64,000 nucleotides of DNA from Rotaria sp. Silwood1 (taxonomy: Eukaryota; Rotifera; Eurotatoria; Philodinida; Philodinidae), in contig CAJNOP010000087.1 in the NCBI GenBank assembly GCA_905250075.1, positions 1 to 64,000 of the forward strand. Direction: 5' to 3'. Shown here one piece after another: positions 23,170 to 33,884 of the stretch. The notes beneath the pieces were generated by a model, which searched no databases, was not told the origin of the DNA, and saw only the letters and a list, made by a program, of their open reading frames with translations. Every line of letters begins with the position of its first letter. Positions within the stretch are counted from its first letter, which is position 1. The position numbers and the translations under genes were made by a program.

Positions 23170-24785
23170 TCATGTGCGCTGTGACTGTCGAGTTTCCGTT
23201 GGGCTAATGAAACAGGAAAATAATTTTCCATGGTGTAGCTGTTATCGACATTCATAAACACGAAGATCCTCGGTGCTTAAAATCGAAATTGCAACGCAAT
23301 CTGGTCCATTGTAACACGCATGATATTTTTGAAATTTGAAAAATCGTTGTCATGAGAATCGACGAATATGCAAAAATAATCAGACATTATTGTTTTTCTG
23401 ATTCTAATTCGTTCATTCACTCTAAATGCGTGTCATCCTCTCAGAATTGTGTACATTCAAAGAAACTCTGTGAAAAACTCATATATTCTTCAGAAACTGA
23501 ATGGCATGAATATAATTGACATGTAAGGAATCAAATCCAGGTACTGGACTTTGTTCGGTCTTATATTTTAGCTAGGGGGGACTCATTGAGCCTAAGAAAG
23601 TCCTAATAAGGTTCGCGACCGTAATCTATACATCAAGAGTTATGATTATTTTACTGGGATTCTGGCGTATTCGTTGAAATATTGAATTTCAAAAATTGAG
23701 GTCTGAAAATCTTATCTAAGATACGTTTCATAGACTTGATAATACTCTAAAAGTTTTAGCTAACAACAATATTGCTTTATCAAGATAGTGAGTATTCATG
23801 TAAACTCGGTTTGCGTGCGAGATCGCTGACAAATAATTAGGTTTTGAAGATCCGACATCACAACAAAAGAACATTAAAGTTGCAGTTCATACTTTCAGGG
23901 AGCTATTTGAACCGCAAGACTTGTGTAAGAACAAAATTGGAGACGTAAAATTTACAACCCAACATTCCCGATGAATATATCTACGGATACGCACGAAATT
24001 TACCAAAGGATTTCTAACACTTGACCCACAAAATATGACCACGAAAAATAATGAATTTAGGTTTCTGGGAGAGGTGGAGCGATGAATAAAAATGAATTTG
24101 AAGGCCTATTCGATCTAGTACAAACTAGTCTTTCGTTTGTTGTTGACGGTAAAAATTCTGACAGAAGGAACGATTATTTCGTTGTCCTCCTGTCTAAACT
24201 CGCTACTGGTCGCGAGTTAGACTAGGATTTTCTTCGTTCCGCTGAGTTCCACTCATAACCAGAACATGAAGTCGAATAACATCTTACAGTTGAATATGTT
24301 TCTCTGTTAGTGTCGTTTTTTCAATATTTTCAGTTTGAAAATAGTCGTCGCTTTTCTCATTTCTAGTTTTCCCATGTGTTCATAATCACCAGATTCTCTA
24401 ATAATATTTACTCAACTACTTTTTGATAGAAATTTGAATGTTTGTTTAATTGTAAATTGTATTTTCATTATTGTTCACATCAATATCATGTGAATGCAGA
24501 GCCTGAGATCAAATGTGATTGTTGAAGATCGCGTTATTTTCTAATCAAGAACGACATATTGCGAGAGACGGCGATAAGATAGACATATTATGAAACAAAT
24601 CAAACCGTAGACTAGTTGGTCTATGCGTCGTTCAGTTGAACAATTAAGCTGAAAACGATGACCCAACATAAAACGGGGATGAGTGTTCTGTTGAATATCT
24701 TCTAGCATATTATAAGTTAGGAAAATAGTGGAAATCGAATTCTCGAAATATAATGAGATAAAAATCGAAATATAAGTAGATAGAC
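23170..24785. other. No recognised gene
   Basis: Neither strand shows an open frame with a recognisable domain. No repeat beyond single motifs is visible. Confidence 0.35.
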
Positions 24786-24817
24786 TATGGCGATTTTCAA
24801 CCTTTCAGATCATTTAA

Positions 24818-25551
24818 CCCCCCCCCCCCCCCCCCCAACCCTCAAAAGAGTCACTTTTCGCCAGAATCATCGGAATTGAGATAAATTCATGGGGAAATAG
24901 CCCGTCATATGCGACAAAAAGTTTTGTTCGGCACCTCTTTTTGTCCAAAAAATTTGAAAAATATTCGTCACCCCCTATTCGAAAAACAAGCCGTTTTTAC
25001 AAAAAACCGAAAATTATTTTTCGCTTTTCTCAAAACTTCAGTTCCACAACGTAGCGCCAGTAGAACTCTCATAGTAATAGATAAAATCAAATATTTTTTT
25101 TTGTTCGAAAGCTTGTGTCTAGGGCTAGCCCACCCCCCCCCCCCCCCCCCGCCCCCCTTTTTTTAAAAAAGCCTTTGTATTTTCATATAAGAAAACACCT
25201 CTATAAAAACAGCGCCATTTTTTTAGGGGTTTTTTGAGTGATTGAACTTATCATCCATTTTTTTCGCCTAAAAAGTAAGAATTTAAAAAAAAGGGCCACG
25301 AGAGGGGCTGCATTCTGACATGCTCTTCCAAACAAAAAATACATTTGACTTTATCTTTTACTATGATAGAGTTCTGCTAGCCGTACGATAGAGTTATTTT
25401 TGACCCTTGTTTGATGAATATATCTGTCAAACATCATGATATAGGGCTGAAAATTTTACCATAGCCATGGTTCACTAGTCCCAACATATTCTGAAAGTTT
25501 CATGCAATTTGGATGTTCCTGGGCTGAGATCCATTTTTGAGGAAGAGGGCC
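24818..25551. mobile_element. TTAA-flanked MITE, copy 1
   Basis: About 734 bp between TTAA at 24814-24817 and TTAA at 25552-25555. The left end is a 19-base C run followed by AACCCTCAAAAGAG; the right end on the other strand is GGCCCTCTTCCTCAAAAATG. A diverged copy sits at 50934-51659, sharing interior blocks such as TTGAGATAAATKCATGGG and GTTCCTGGGCTGAGATC. The TTAA target fits piggyBac-type transposition by a helper elsewhere. It is inserted in a GTCATTTAAGTC repeat that continues on both sides. Two long C runs (24818-24836 and about 25133-25156) are peculiar to this copy. Confidence 0.75.
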
Positions 25552-25835
25552 TTAAGTCATAAAATCATAAAAATCATTGGAGTCCTAAAGTTAGTTGCTT
25601 CGCTCTTGCATGAGATGCTAAGGATCTTGGCTTCACGACTGCTTTCGCTATTTCTCAATGTAACATGTAAAAATCTCAAGTAATAATGGGATGTAAAGCA
25701 AGATACATGATAAAAACAATAATAACTTTCGATCTTTCAGATCATTTAAGTCCAAAAAAGTCATTTAAAGTCATTAAGTCATATAAAGTTATTTAAATTA
25801 TTTAAGTCATAAAATCAGTTGTTTCCCCTTTGTGA
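25552..25835. repeat. GTCAT-rich repeat
   Basis: AAGTCATAAAATCATAAAAA flanks the MITE on the right. A tandem of AAAGTCATTTAAAGTCATTA type lies at about 25735-25825 and ends in CAGTTGTTTCCCC, the same terminus as the hairpin at 23052-23166. Confidence 0.6.
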
Positions 25836-26339
25836 ATTACCCTATTCCAGAATGTTTTCTGTATGATCCATGGTTAATTGGCTGAAATCAGGGATCTCAG
25901 GAAACCCCTTGTATATCTTGACCCGAACAAGCTAGAAAGGTGGGTCATGCGTAGATCGAAAGAGAACAATTTTTCTACCAGAAATGTAAATTAACAATTG
26001 ATCCAAGTTGCGAAATGGGTCCAAAGTATCGTGCTCAACATGTCCCTCGAAAATGCATCCGATTGGTCCATTGCTGACCACTCACATTTTAGCATTTATT
26101 GGTGCGTCTGAATCTTCTCTTTCTAATGGTGAAAACCGCAACTCACTGTGTTGCTCCTATCAAAAGTTATTCGAAAAATACCCACCCGTCTTTTTTTTGA
26201 AATGGACAATAGTTATATTCTATGGGTATTTTGGTAAAATCATTGTTTTTGTACCATCCTCGAAGCGTATATTGATATGTTAACATGTGAACAGATTCTA
26301 AATGAATATTGACTAACATCCTCTTTCAAATATTCTGAG

Positions 26340-26445
26340 TTATTGATGGCTTTGAATGACTTCCGCGATCTAAATGATCTAAGTGATCTAGATGACTCTA
26401 AAGTCATAAAAGTCATAAAAGTCAGTTATTTTCCCCTTGAATGGA
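26340..26445. repeat. GTCAT-rich hairpin element, partial copy
   Basis: GATCTAAATGATCTAAGTGA followed by two AAAGTCATAA units and GTCAGTTATTTTCCCCTTG matches the right half of the hairpin at 23052-23166. Confidence 0.65.
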
Positions 26446-26612
26446 TCTCTTCATTGACTGCTGGTGACTCTACTGCTTACATCGATCACATCCTCGAGAT
26501 CGAAGAAACCTTCAAGAAATCTGATCGATTTATCGAGCAGATCGAGGAAGATCTAATTGATGACGACGATGATGATGATGTGAGCTCGGCAGAAGAAGGC
26601 ATTCTTGATTGA
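26446..26612 (+). pseudogene. C-terminal coding fragment, acidic tail, unknown
   Basis: The frame reads TAYIDHILEIEETFKKSD, RFIEQIEEDLI, a run of seven Asp, and SAEEGILD before a stop at 26610-26612. It looks like the end of a genuine protein because it has helix-forming heptads and a clean acidic tail. Its upstream part is replaced by the GTCAT repeat ending at 26445, so it has no start. Family unknown; possibly the tail of a transposon protein. Confidence 0.35.
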
Positions 26613-27518
26613 TATTCGTATGTTTTTTTTCACTTTTTAAATTATTTTCAGTAAAACGATATCTAATGTATACCTATCTAATCAGAAAGCATTGCACAAT
26701 GATAAGTTAGACGAAGCAAGTTAAAAGTAAAAAGAAAAACGCCAGAAAACTGCAAGTTATGCCGTCAAGAGGAAGTCTGATGTGTCATTTTTCAGGAATA
26801 TTAGCGTGAACTTTGACTGAAAACAGTTCCATTAGATTCGCCATAGTCGAAAACCTATACTAAAATTTGTTTCTGACCTTAAACAATGGAAATTGGTGGA
26901 TCAATTTTTCGCAAAATCGAGCCCCCTGGGGTGGTCATATCTTCTGCAAAGTTCGACATAAAAAATTCGATCGATCCCAATTCTTGTAGCTCTCGACAAG
27001 ACGAATCTAACCATCACAATAACATGGGATTTCGCAACTATTGCTGGTCCGGTGGCATGCCCACAAGATCGTGTGCACCCCCAAGGGTCGAAAAACTGAA
27101 CTCAAAAACTTGGGTTAAACACTGTTTTGTAGCGCTGAATTTGCTCTATCTATAACAAAAAAGCATGCGTCTGCATCATGCACTAATCGAAAATTATTCA
27201 AAAAATGGCCACCCGCCTTTTAAGTTGAAATGGATATTAGTAAAACTGATGTAAAATCAAATAGGAAAACCGGAATGATGAGCGACAATTCCAGTTAGTA
27301 TCATAAGGAAAAAGCATATAAATAATGATGAAAACAACGAACTATATACAAGAAGACATATAGATGTCTACAATAAATGGCTCAATGAAAATATTTGTGA
27401 AAGTATTCAATGATTATTATTATTTGCTCGAGTAGAATAATTTATCTTATGAATACAAGTAACGCTCGTCAGCATGAGCCGCTTGACCCTCGACTGAATA
27501 ATTAGCTGCAATCTAATT
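26613..27518. other. No gene; one dispersed repeat
   Basis: A block at about 27195-27240 (AAAATTATTCAAAAAATGGC, CCACCCGCC) resembles 26160-26215 (AAAGTTATTCGAAAAATACC, CACCCGTC), both followed by TTGAAATGGAYA. They may be parts of one diverged element. An 89-codon ORF at 26886-27155 has no recognisable motif. Confidence 0.35.
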
Positions 27519-27765
27519 TTGTTGGGTATGGTTGTGGCTATCGTTGGGTGTGGGTGTGGGTATGAAAGTCTTCTTTACACTAATACTGATACCCACACTC
27601 ACACTCACATCCCATACCCACACCCCTCACTCACACCCCACATTCACATTCCACACTCCCACCCCACACTCACATTCCACACCCCCACTCCACAGTCGCA
27701 TTCCACACCCCCCACACGCACCCCCACTGATACTCACACCCACACCCACACCCAGACCCACAAGC
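27519..27765. repeat. Inverted TGTGGG / CCCACA telomere-unit array
   Basis: GGGTGTGGGTGTGGGTATG at about 27546-27564 is followed by a 25-30 bp non-repeat spacer and then about 170 bp of degenerate CCCACA/CACTCACA hexamers. The G-then-C order is the same as at 22611-22870 but the left arm is shorter. ORFs in it are artefacts. Confidence 0.85.
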
Positions 27766-27959
27766 ATTCAACAAAAATCAAAAGAACTACATTATGCCGG
27801 CGATATCTATATGTGTTCGAAGAAACAATCTATATTCAGCTTTCTCGGAGATAATGATTCGAAACACATTCACAACAATCTTGTAAAAACGTGCCATACC
27901 CTTTAAAATTTCTACCAAAAAATCCATTCCCTTACTAACACATCAGCTAACAGTATTGT

Positions 27960-29420
27960 TTAATAGAGCGTGTGCTAAAAACATACGGGTTTAGTTGAAT
28001 CTTTAGCTTAAAATCAATCATATTAGGTCTGATCTGTAATCGAACTACCATACTTGAAAGAAGCTCTTACTTAAAGTAGCCGTTGGACTAGATAGGTAAT
28101 TTGAACAAATCCCTATACATATCAACATTCGAATGAGTACATATAAGGAAACACTCCAGCAGAAAACCTTGTTTATTTCATTCAAGTCTCATTTCAATAA
28201 GATGAATATAAAGTTTTCAAATGATTTTTTCCGTCAAATGCACTATACATATATTGTGGATGTGAAGAAAAGGCGTTATTACAGTTTATTTCAAAGCATT
28301 TCTCAGTTGTTAGCAACTGCTACTCCTTATTCAAATCCGTTCGATCTAAGCTGTTGATGTTCATTGGATGAGTCTCAACAGTCTGAAGCCTTTCTTCGAG
28401 GAGCTTTCTAGTGCAGTGGCTAGCAGTTCGTCGGCGCCCTTCTGGGGCGTCACTTACGGCTAGCCGCTGCTATTTTCTGTTCTATGTCTCAACCACACAA
28501 TTCATCTTTATTTACACTTCTGCTAATCTCGAACTACGCTTACTTCGAAAAATCACGAGAGACCATAATCCATATTTTCAGAGGCCACGTAACAAAATAA
28601 GTTCACAACAGTTATACGAAAACGCAGTATAGGATTTGAAAATTCTACTAGAAATTTGTATAGTTTCTAGAACATTCATCGAGAACGCTGTTTGCTATAG
28701 AGTTCTCTAGGAAAGTAGAAGCTCAATGAATCCCTAGCTGAAAATAAATCATACTATATCTAATCGCAAAGCGAAATATCATACATAAAACAAGCTCTTG
28801 TTCAAAGCAGCGACAAGACTAGACAGGTAATTTTAATGAATGAGTATAAATTCAGATACTTGAATCAATACAAAGAAAAGAATATAACAAAAGAAGCACT
28901 CTTATATTTCACTCATGTCAACTGCCGATACGGCAAATATAAATTCTTTTAGTAGTGTTTTTCGTCTGATAACTTATTCACCTATTGTGTCCAGACAGAA
29001 AAATCGTTTCTCATCCTTGACTTGACATATTTTTGCGTCTGACATTCCATACTCAAACCTATTAGGCCTCTACTGTTGGTGTTTATTAAATAAATCCCAA
29101 AACTTCGAAGCGGCACTTCTGGAGATAATCCACTACAGCAGCTAGTCTAACCTCATTGTTTCATAATATGATCCCTCTCTATTTTAATTCCATATTATCT
29201 AGGATTAACTTATTTCAAAAATTCGTTATATCTGAAGCATTAGATTTATTGACAAGAACTTTCGAACAGGAGTATTCTCATGAAATATTTCTGATTTCCT
29301 CAAATTAACTGTACAGCTGGAAAATCAGACTTTTCTTCAAGGTCCTCATTAAGACAATCTTAGTGTACTATTCTTCAAAATATATAGCTGATATACACAT
29401 CTTTTGTGAAGTCAGTCCTC
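27960..29420 (+). repeat. About 720-bp tandem duplication
   Basis: Two diverged units lie in direct order. 28010-28110 matches 28735-28835 (AAGCTCTT.TT.AAAG.AGC, then GACTAGA.AGGTAATTT), and 28140-28430 matches 28880-29145 (TTATTTCA.TCA.GTC, CTACTGTTG or GCTGTTGATGTT, then CTTCGA.G). The offset is about 720-730 bp. Each unit contains a hairpin-type GCAGYNGCTAG motif near its end. No reading frame is conserved between the units, so this is not a duplicated gene in any frame I can see. Confidence 0.6.
28413..28470. repeat. GC-rich hairpin 1
   Basis: GCAGTGGCTAGCAGTTCGTC, GGCGCCCTTCTGGGGCGTC and ACTTACGGCTAGCCGCTGC form an imperfect stem of about 25 bp per side. It is strikingly GC-rich for this AT-rich region. 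Related to hairpins at 29443 and 30298. Confidence 0.7.
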
Positions 29421-29442
29421 AGTATGCTTGCAATGCGAACGA

Positions 29443-29490
29443 TTAGTAGTGCGTTGGCGCCTCTTTGGGGCACCAGCCAACACTAAGTCC
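29443..29490. repeat. GC-rich hairpin 2
   Basis: TTAGTAGTGCGTTGGCGCC pairs imperfectly with GGGCACCAGCCAACACTAA across a short loop. It has the same GGCGCC...GGGGC core as hairpin 1, with different outer bases. Confidence 0.6.
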
Positions 29491-30297
29491 TCCTTTTAAT
29501 GTAAGTGCACTTGAATGACAGGTTCTTATTGTCCATCTAATACAAAAGCTACGACGTCACTCACATATATCTTTTCAAAATGATTTTCTTCGAATAACAG
29601 AAGCTAGACATTGCACATATCAAAATTCTCGAAAAACTAAAAGGTTAAAAGTATCATTTTTGCATAATAGTAATAATAGCATTTGACATATTAATGCCCG
29701 GTACCAGTTTTAGATCCACGCCTATCCATGCATATATTTCCAAAATCGATAGATTTCAACACACGAAAGAAACTCTGTTATAAATTTCAAACAGGACCAA
29801 TTTCAATAGCGTATTGATTTTTGTCCCGTGCAGTTAGTTCATAAATAGCCAAAAACCATTCCATGGTAACAACAAATCAGTCACTTAATTGATAAATATA
29901 TTCATAAGAACGAAAAAATCACACGATTTCCAATTACTTTCTTCTTTTTTTACACATTTATCCAAAATCGATATCGGCATATACTGTTTCAACTGACCAT
30001 CTGCTAAAGGAAATACACTTTCTAAATCCATAAGAACATATACTAACAGAAAAGCTCATTATTTTGCATTCCAATTCGTTTTTAATAGAACGAATTGAAT
30101 TGTTTTTATTATGTTTTCCATCTATAAAATGTTTCTATACTCTATCCTTACAGAAAAACTGGTCATATGATACTTACGAACATATTTCTCCTCTTTTATC
30201 ACTTTAAGTCGCCACTGAAACTCATCAAATTTAACCCGTTCACATTTTTCCGTTGAATCTTTATAATTTAGCGTCCTTCATAAAGTAAGTTTCCAGT

Positions 30298-30357
30298 GCA
30301 GCAGCTAGTCGCTCGTCGGCGCCCCTCCAAGGCGTCACTCACGACTAGCAGCTGCCA
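30298..30357. repeat. GC-rich hairpin 3
   Basis: CAGCAGCTAGTCGCTCGTCG, GCGCCCCTCCAAGGCGTC and ACTCACGACTAGCAGCTGCC form the best stem of the three. Stem changes relative to hairpin 1 tend to occur on both sides (GCTAGC/GCTAGC versus CTAGTCG/CGACTAG), as compensatory change would produce. Confidence 0.7.
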
Positions 30358-31294
30358 CCTGTGATCTTATTCTACGCTGAGAAAATTTATTTCACTTAAA
30401 CTCTATCAAATACTAGATCACTATTCCTTGGAAAAACTGTTACATTTATAACACGATGACTCCCAATGAGCTACGCCGAACCAACACTTATTATTTATTC
30501 TATATTTCTTCAACCTCATTGTTTAGCCAATACCTTAGAGTTTTATTAGGGCTCCTCATTTAGGAAACCTTAGCTGATTATACCTGATAAATGCAGGTTT
30601 CACGAAGATCTTTTCTTAAACAACATTGGAATAGATTTACAATAGTAGTGGTAAGTCACTTGCTGACATCTCTCTCCGGCACTACTCATAGTCAGTTGCT
30701 GCATTATTTGAATACATTAAAATAATCATTGGTTATTTGCATTTACTTTACAGGCTGGAATTTCACTTACAAGGTTCTATTAATGCTATGTCTTTCGACT
30801 TAAGCAAAGAGTACAAAAAAAGTAATTTAACTTAGAAAGCACTATAAATGAACCTGAATCACTCGATGTCGTTTACCTCAAACTGAATTCTAGTAGCGTA
30901 TAAACGTTATTTTATCACACAACCAACTAATGAAACACCCACTTTATTAGGCTCGACTTCGACTCACACCTACCAAGATACTGTGAAAATGGTACTCAAA
31001 GTAAACAGCAATCAAGCATTCTAGACAGACAGAAGGATTTTCCGAATTTTGAGTACACCTTTTTTCAAGTCATTTTTTCTCAAAACCATTGGCTTTTCGT
31101 TCTACCATAGAAAGAACAGGTATACGGGCCGGTCTGCAGAAATAGCTTGCGACCGGCCGCTAGATAGCGTTGATCGGTCCATTGACTTTTCCATACCGAC
31201 CGGTGACCTGTTCCATCTTAGCGTTAGACAATCATTCAGAGAGAGAAATACCGTTTCTTCATACCAATAATTATTCGAGTTTTCGAGAAACATA
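30358..31294. other. No recognised gene; possible fourth hairpin
   Basis: A weaker relative of the GC-rich hairpins may lie at about 30650-30703 (TAAGTCACTTGCTGAC, CTCCGGC, GTCAGTTGCTGC). Overlapping ORFs on both strands at 31049-31293 cover a GC-richer patch (GGGCCGGTCTGCAG, GACCGGCCGC) but show no domain. Confidence 0.35.
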
Positions 31295-31590
31295 TTTCAT
31301 ATTTGTATTTTCTGACCTCGATTGCCTTTCGTAAACCTTTATAATACATTGTCATTTTCTCGAAAACCCTCCCTTACCCCTCAAAACGCAATTCAAAATT
31401 TTGAAAAACTGACTTCAGATTCGAATTCTCCAACCTCGATTTGCTTTCGTCAACCTTTATAAAATTTCGTTATTTTCTCAAAAAACCCTTCTCCTGACCC
31501 CAAGAATCTAATTCAAAATCTTGAGAAACTGACTTGAGATTCGGTACTTCGTCCTCGATTTGCTTTCGTGAACATCTACCAAAAATTAAA
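31295..31590 (+). repeat. About 120-bp tandem repeat, 2.5 units
   Basis: The blocks CCTCGATTTGCTTTCGT(C/G)AAC, TTTTCTCRAAAA.CCCT and AATTCAAAATTTTGARAAACTGACTTSAGATTC recur at about 120-bp steps (31313, 31433, 31551). A run of GCAAGCAAGCAAACAAACAA follows at 31630-31656. Confidence 0.7.
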
Positions 31591-31659
31591 TGTCAATGTT
31601 TTTTAACGCTGATGTTTTTTGACCTCGCGACAAGCAAGCAAGCAAACAAACAAACAATT

Positions 31660-32179
31660 TTTTTTCGTATGACCCTCCCTTCAGTCGAGGGAATTAGCAA
31701 TCGATGATTAAAAATAAACTAAATAAAATAGCAAGTATAACAGATTTTTTCAAATCGAGCGAGTAACCGTTATAAATAAAACTGTTATTATAACGTTTAC
31801 ACTACAAATTGTTAACCCATATATATTTGTTAAATGTGAAGAACTTTGAAAATAAACTTGTATGACGGCTTATCCGTAGGTAACGCACTGATGTGTTGTC
31901 AACTTTCGACCCGATTTTTTTAGCAACAACAAAGCTTAGAGCCTTGAAACTTTGAGAATATATGTATGTTATGAAACACTTTAACATGTATAAGTTTCAT
32001 GCTAATCGACTTCACAGTTTCGTTTTTATACTAAAAATACATGCCGATAACCCACTCACAAAAAACGCCCTCCTTTCTTTGGGTGTTGTTAGAACGTGTA
32101 AAATTGCTGCGAATACTTGAATTGTAAATACAATAGCTATATTGTAATTTGTAGAGGACAGTTAGGGCTCTCTATATGA
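31660..32179. other. No recognised gene
   Basis: AT-rich. A 61-codon minus ORF (31987-31802) has no recognisable motif. Confidence 0.35.
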
Positions 32180-33880
32180 AAAATTAGTTTGGAAATTTGC
32201 AGATAGTGTATTCGAAAAAAATGCTTGTAATTGAGTTGTGGATTTATCAATATCTTTTTGTGTTATTTCATCAATAATGATAGTGTTAGTTTTTGTTTTT
32301 GCAATATTAACAAAATCAGTTGCATTTTCACATTTATCTTTTTTGGTTAATATTTGTTGTCAAACAAGTCTTTTAACTCTGCCACCGATGCCATCAACCA
32401 CGCCTTTGGCATGGCTGGTAGCAAAAAAGTGCCACGAAAGAATCAATCGATACTCATATGACATTCGTGTCAAATTACGTATCAGGTATCGTTGTTTAAA
32501 CTGGCTGGCAGCGCCGTCACTAAAGAACAGAATTTCTTCTAATGATGGTAATTGTTTTTGCAATTTGTTAATGATATAAGTAATACAATTGTAAACACAA
32601 TATTTATCATGACTGATATTATTTGATACTAATGCAAATGCATAATTATCTGCATCACACCAAGCATGAGCTGTAAAGATGGAGACCGACTTGGAACTTC
32701 AATAAGCAGATTGAATTTCATCTTGTTGTTTTATTTCGAAATTTTCACTATAATCAACTTGAATAACAATCTTTTTATTTTTGGTTTTGGCCTTTGACTA
32801 TTCAAAAAATTTACTTTGCTGACGTTTAATGTAAACATGTAATAAAAATGTCTTCACTTTGGAAGATAATAATTCAATGCATTGTTCAACTGATTCTTGT
32901 TGCTCTTCTTTTGTGGCATAACCATTAATATGCTTCCATTGGTACCACTTAATTTGAACATTTCTATCAATAACATTATTTTTTAATATTTAAATCGAAA
33001 TAATTTTCACAAATAAAACAGTTAGATTACATACAATCATAATTTGACTCATCACAAACAAGAGTCGATGTAAATGAATATAAATCTGAACAAAATGATC
33101 CATTGACATGTTTAGATAAACTATTTAATAGTAAATTCACGTTTTCATGATATATGCAAACGTATACACGATGTGCTATGGACGATTTCACTGAAATATG
33201 TTTAGGACGTATTTCAGCAAAAACCGTTCGGCCCACAGAAATACCTTAAATAAAATTGAAGGATTAACAATCTATAGAAAAACAATTTACCTGGATTCTC
33301 AGCAAGAAAAAGTTTGTATGCTTCTCGAATAGTATAAAGAAGAATTCTTTTTTGACATGTTGTTTTGTTTCCATTATCATTGGTGATAATAGTATCACGT
33401 TTTCCAGACATTTGATATGAAATATCATCTCGACCATAAAATAAAATTAGACTATTTTTTATTTTTGATGATAACTTTCGAGTAGTACGTTGGTGATCAT
33501 CTTGAGGCACAATACCAACCGTTTGAGCTAGAGTTCGAATGATTACTTTTTTTTATTGAAGTCTTTTGGAAGAGCGCATTTTGATTTTTTGAATGCCTTT
33601 CCGAAAGACTGTTTTGATGAGAAAGAATTTCTAAAGAGGAGGAAAATTTTCGTGAAGCATTATCAAATAGTATATTACATACTTGGACTGTTTGTTTTTA
33701 TTACGATAAGCTCTTTGTGACTCTGCATGTTTTTTATCGTAATCTTGTTTCCTTTTACCAGTTAGATTTTGACGATATATTTTCATTCGTACAGTATTTG
33801 TCGCTTTCATTGCTTGATATAAGCCTTTGGCTTTCAAATTTTCACGATAGCGCTTTTACTTTTGTGCATTTGTAAAAGTC
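32180..33880 (-). pseudogene. Decayed transposase-like gene with RNase H-like core
   Basis: Minus-strand pieces read in order. The N-terminus is MTFTNAQK (stop) KRYRENLKAKG and LTGKRKQDYDKKHAE, a basic start. An intron follows, then SFGKAFKKSKCALPKD, a frameshift near 33550, FYGRDDISYQMSGKRDTI, LLYTIREAYKLFLAENPG, and a 46-bp intron (33290-33245). Next come TVFAEIRPKHISV, VYVCIYHENVNLLLNSL and CDESNYDCM, then after stops KWYQWKHINGY, KIVIQVDYSEN, FTAHAWCDADNYAF, NISHDKYCVYN, LFFSDGAASQFKQRY and WHFFATSHAKGVVDGIGG with VKR. This order (KRYRE, RDD, FxxLRPKxV, qvDf.EN, FSDG..sQFK, HFFATSHGKG..DGIGG) marks a family repeated in many animal genomes. QVDYSEN and FFSDGAASQFK plausibly carry catalytic Asp residues of a DDE-type core. 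I do not know its superfamily name. At least five stops and a frameshift make this copy dead. Confidence 0.6.
33245..33290 (-). other. 46-bp intron in the transposase-like pseudogene
   Basis: GTAAATTG...TTTAAG (donor at 33290, acceptor at 33245). Removing it joins ENPG to ISVGRTVFAEIRPK in frame. Confidence 0.65.
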
Positions 33881-33884
33881 ATTA

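Noticed and set aside
27519-27906. ORFs with Thr/His/Pro repeats
   Set aside because: Same reason: they run through the telomere-like repeat and have no domain beyond it.
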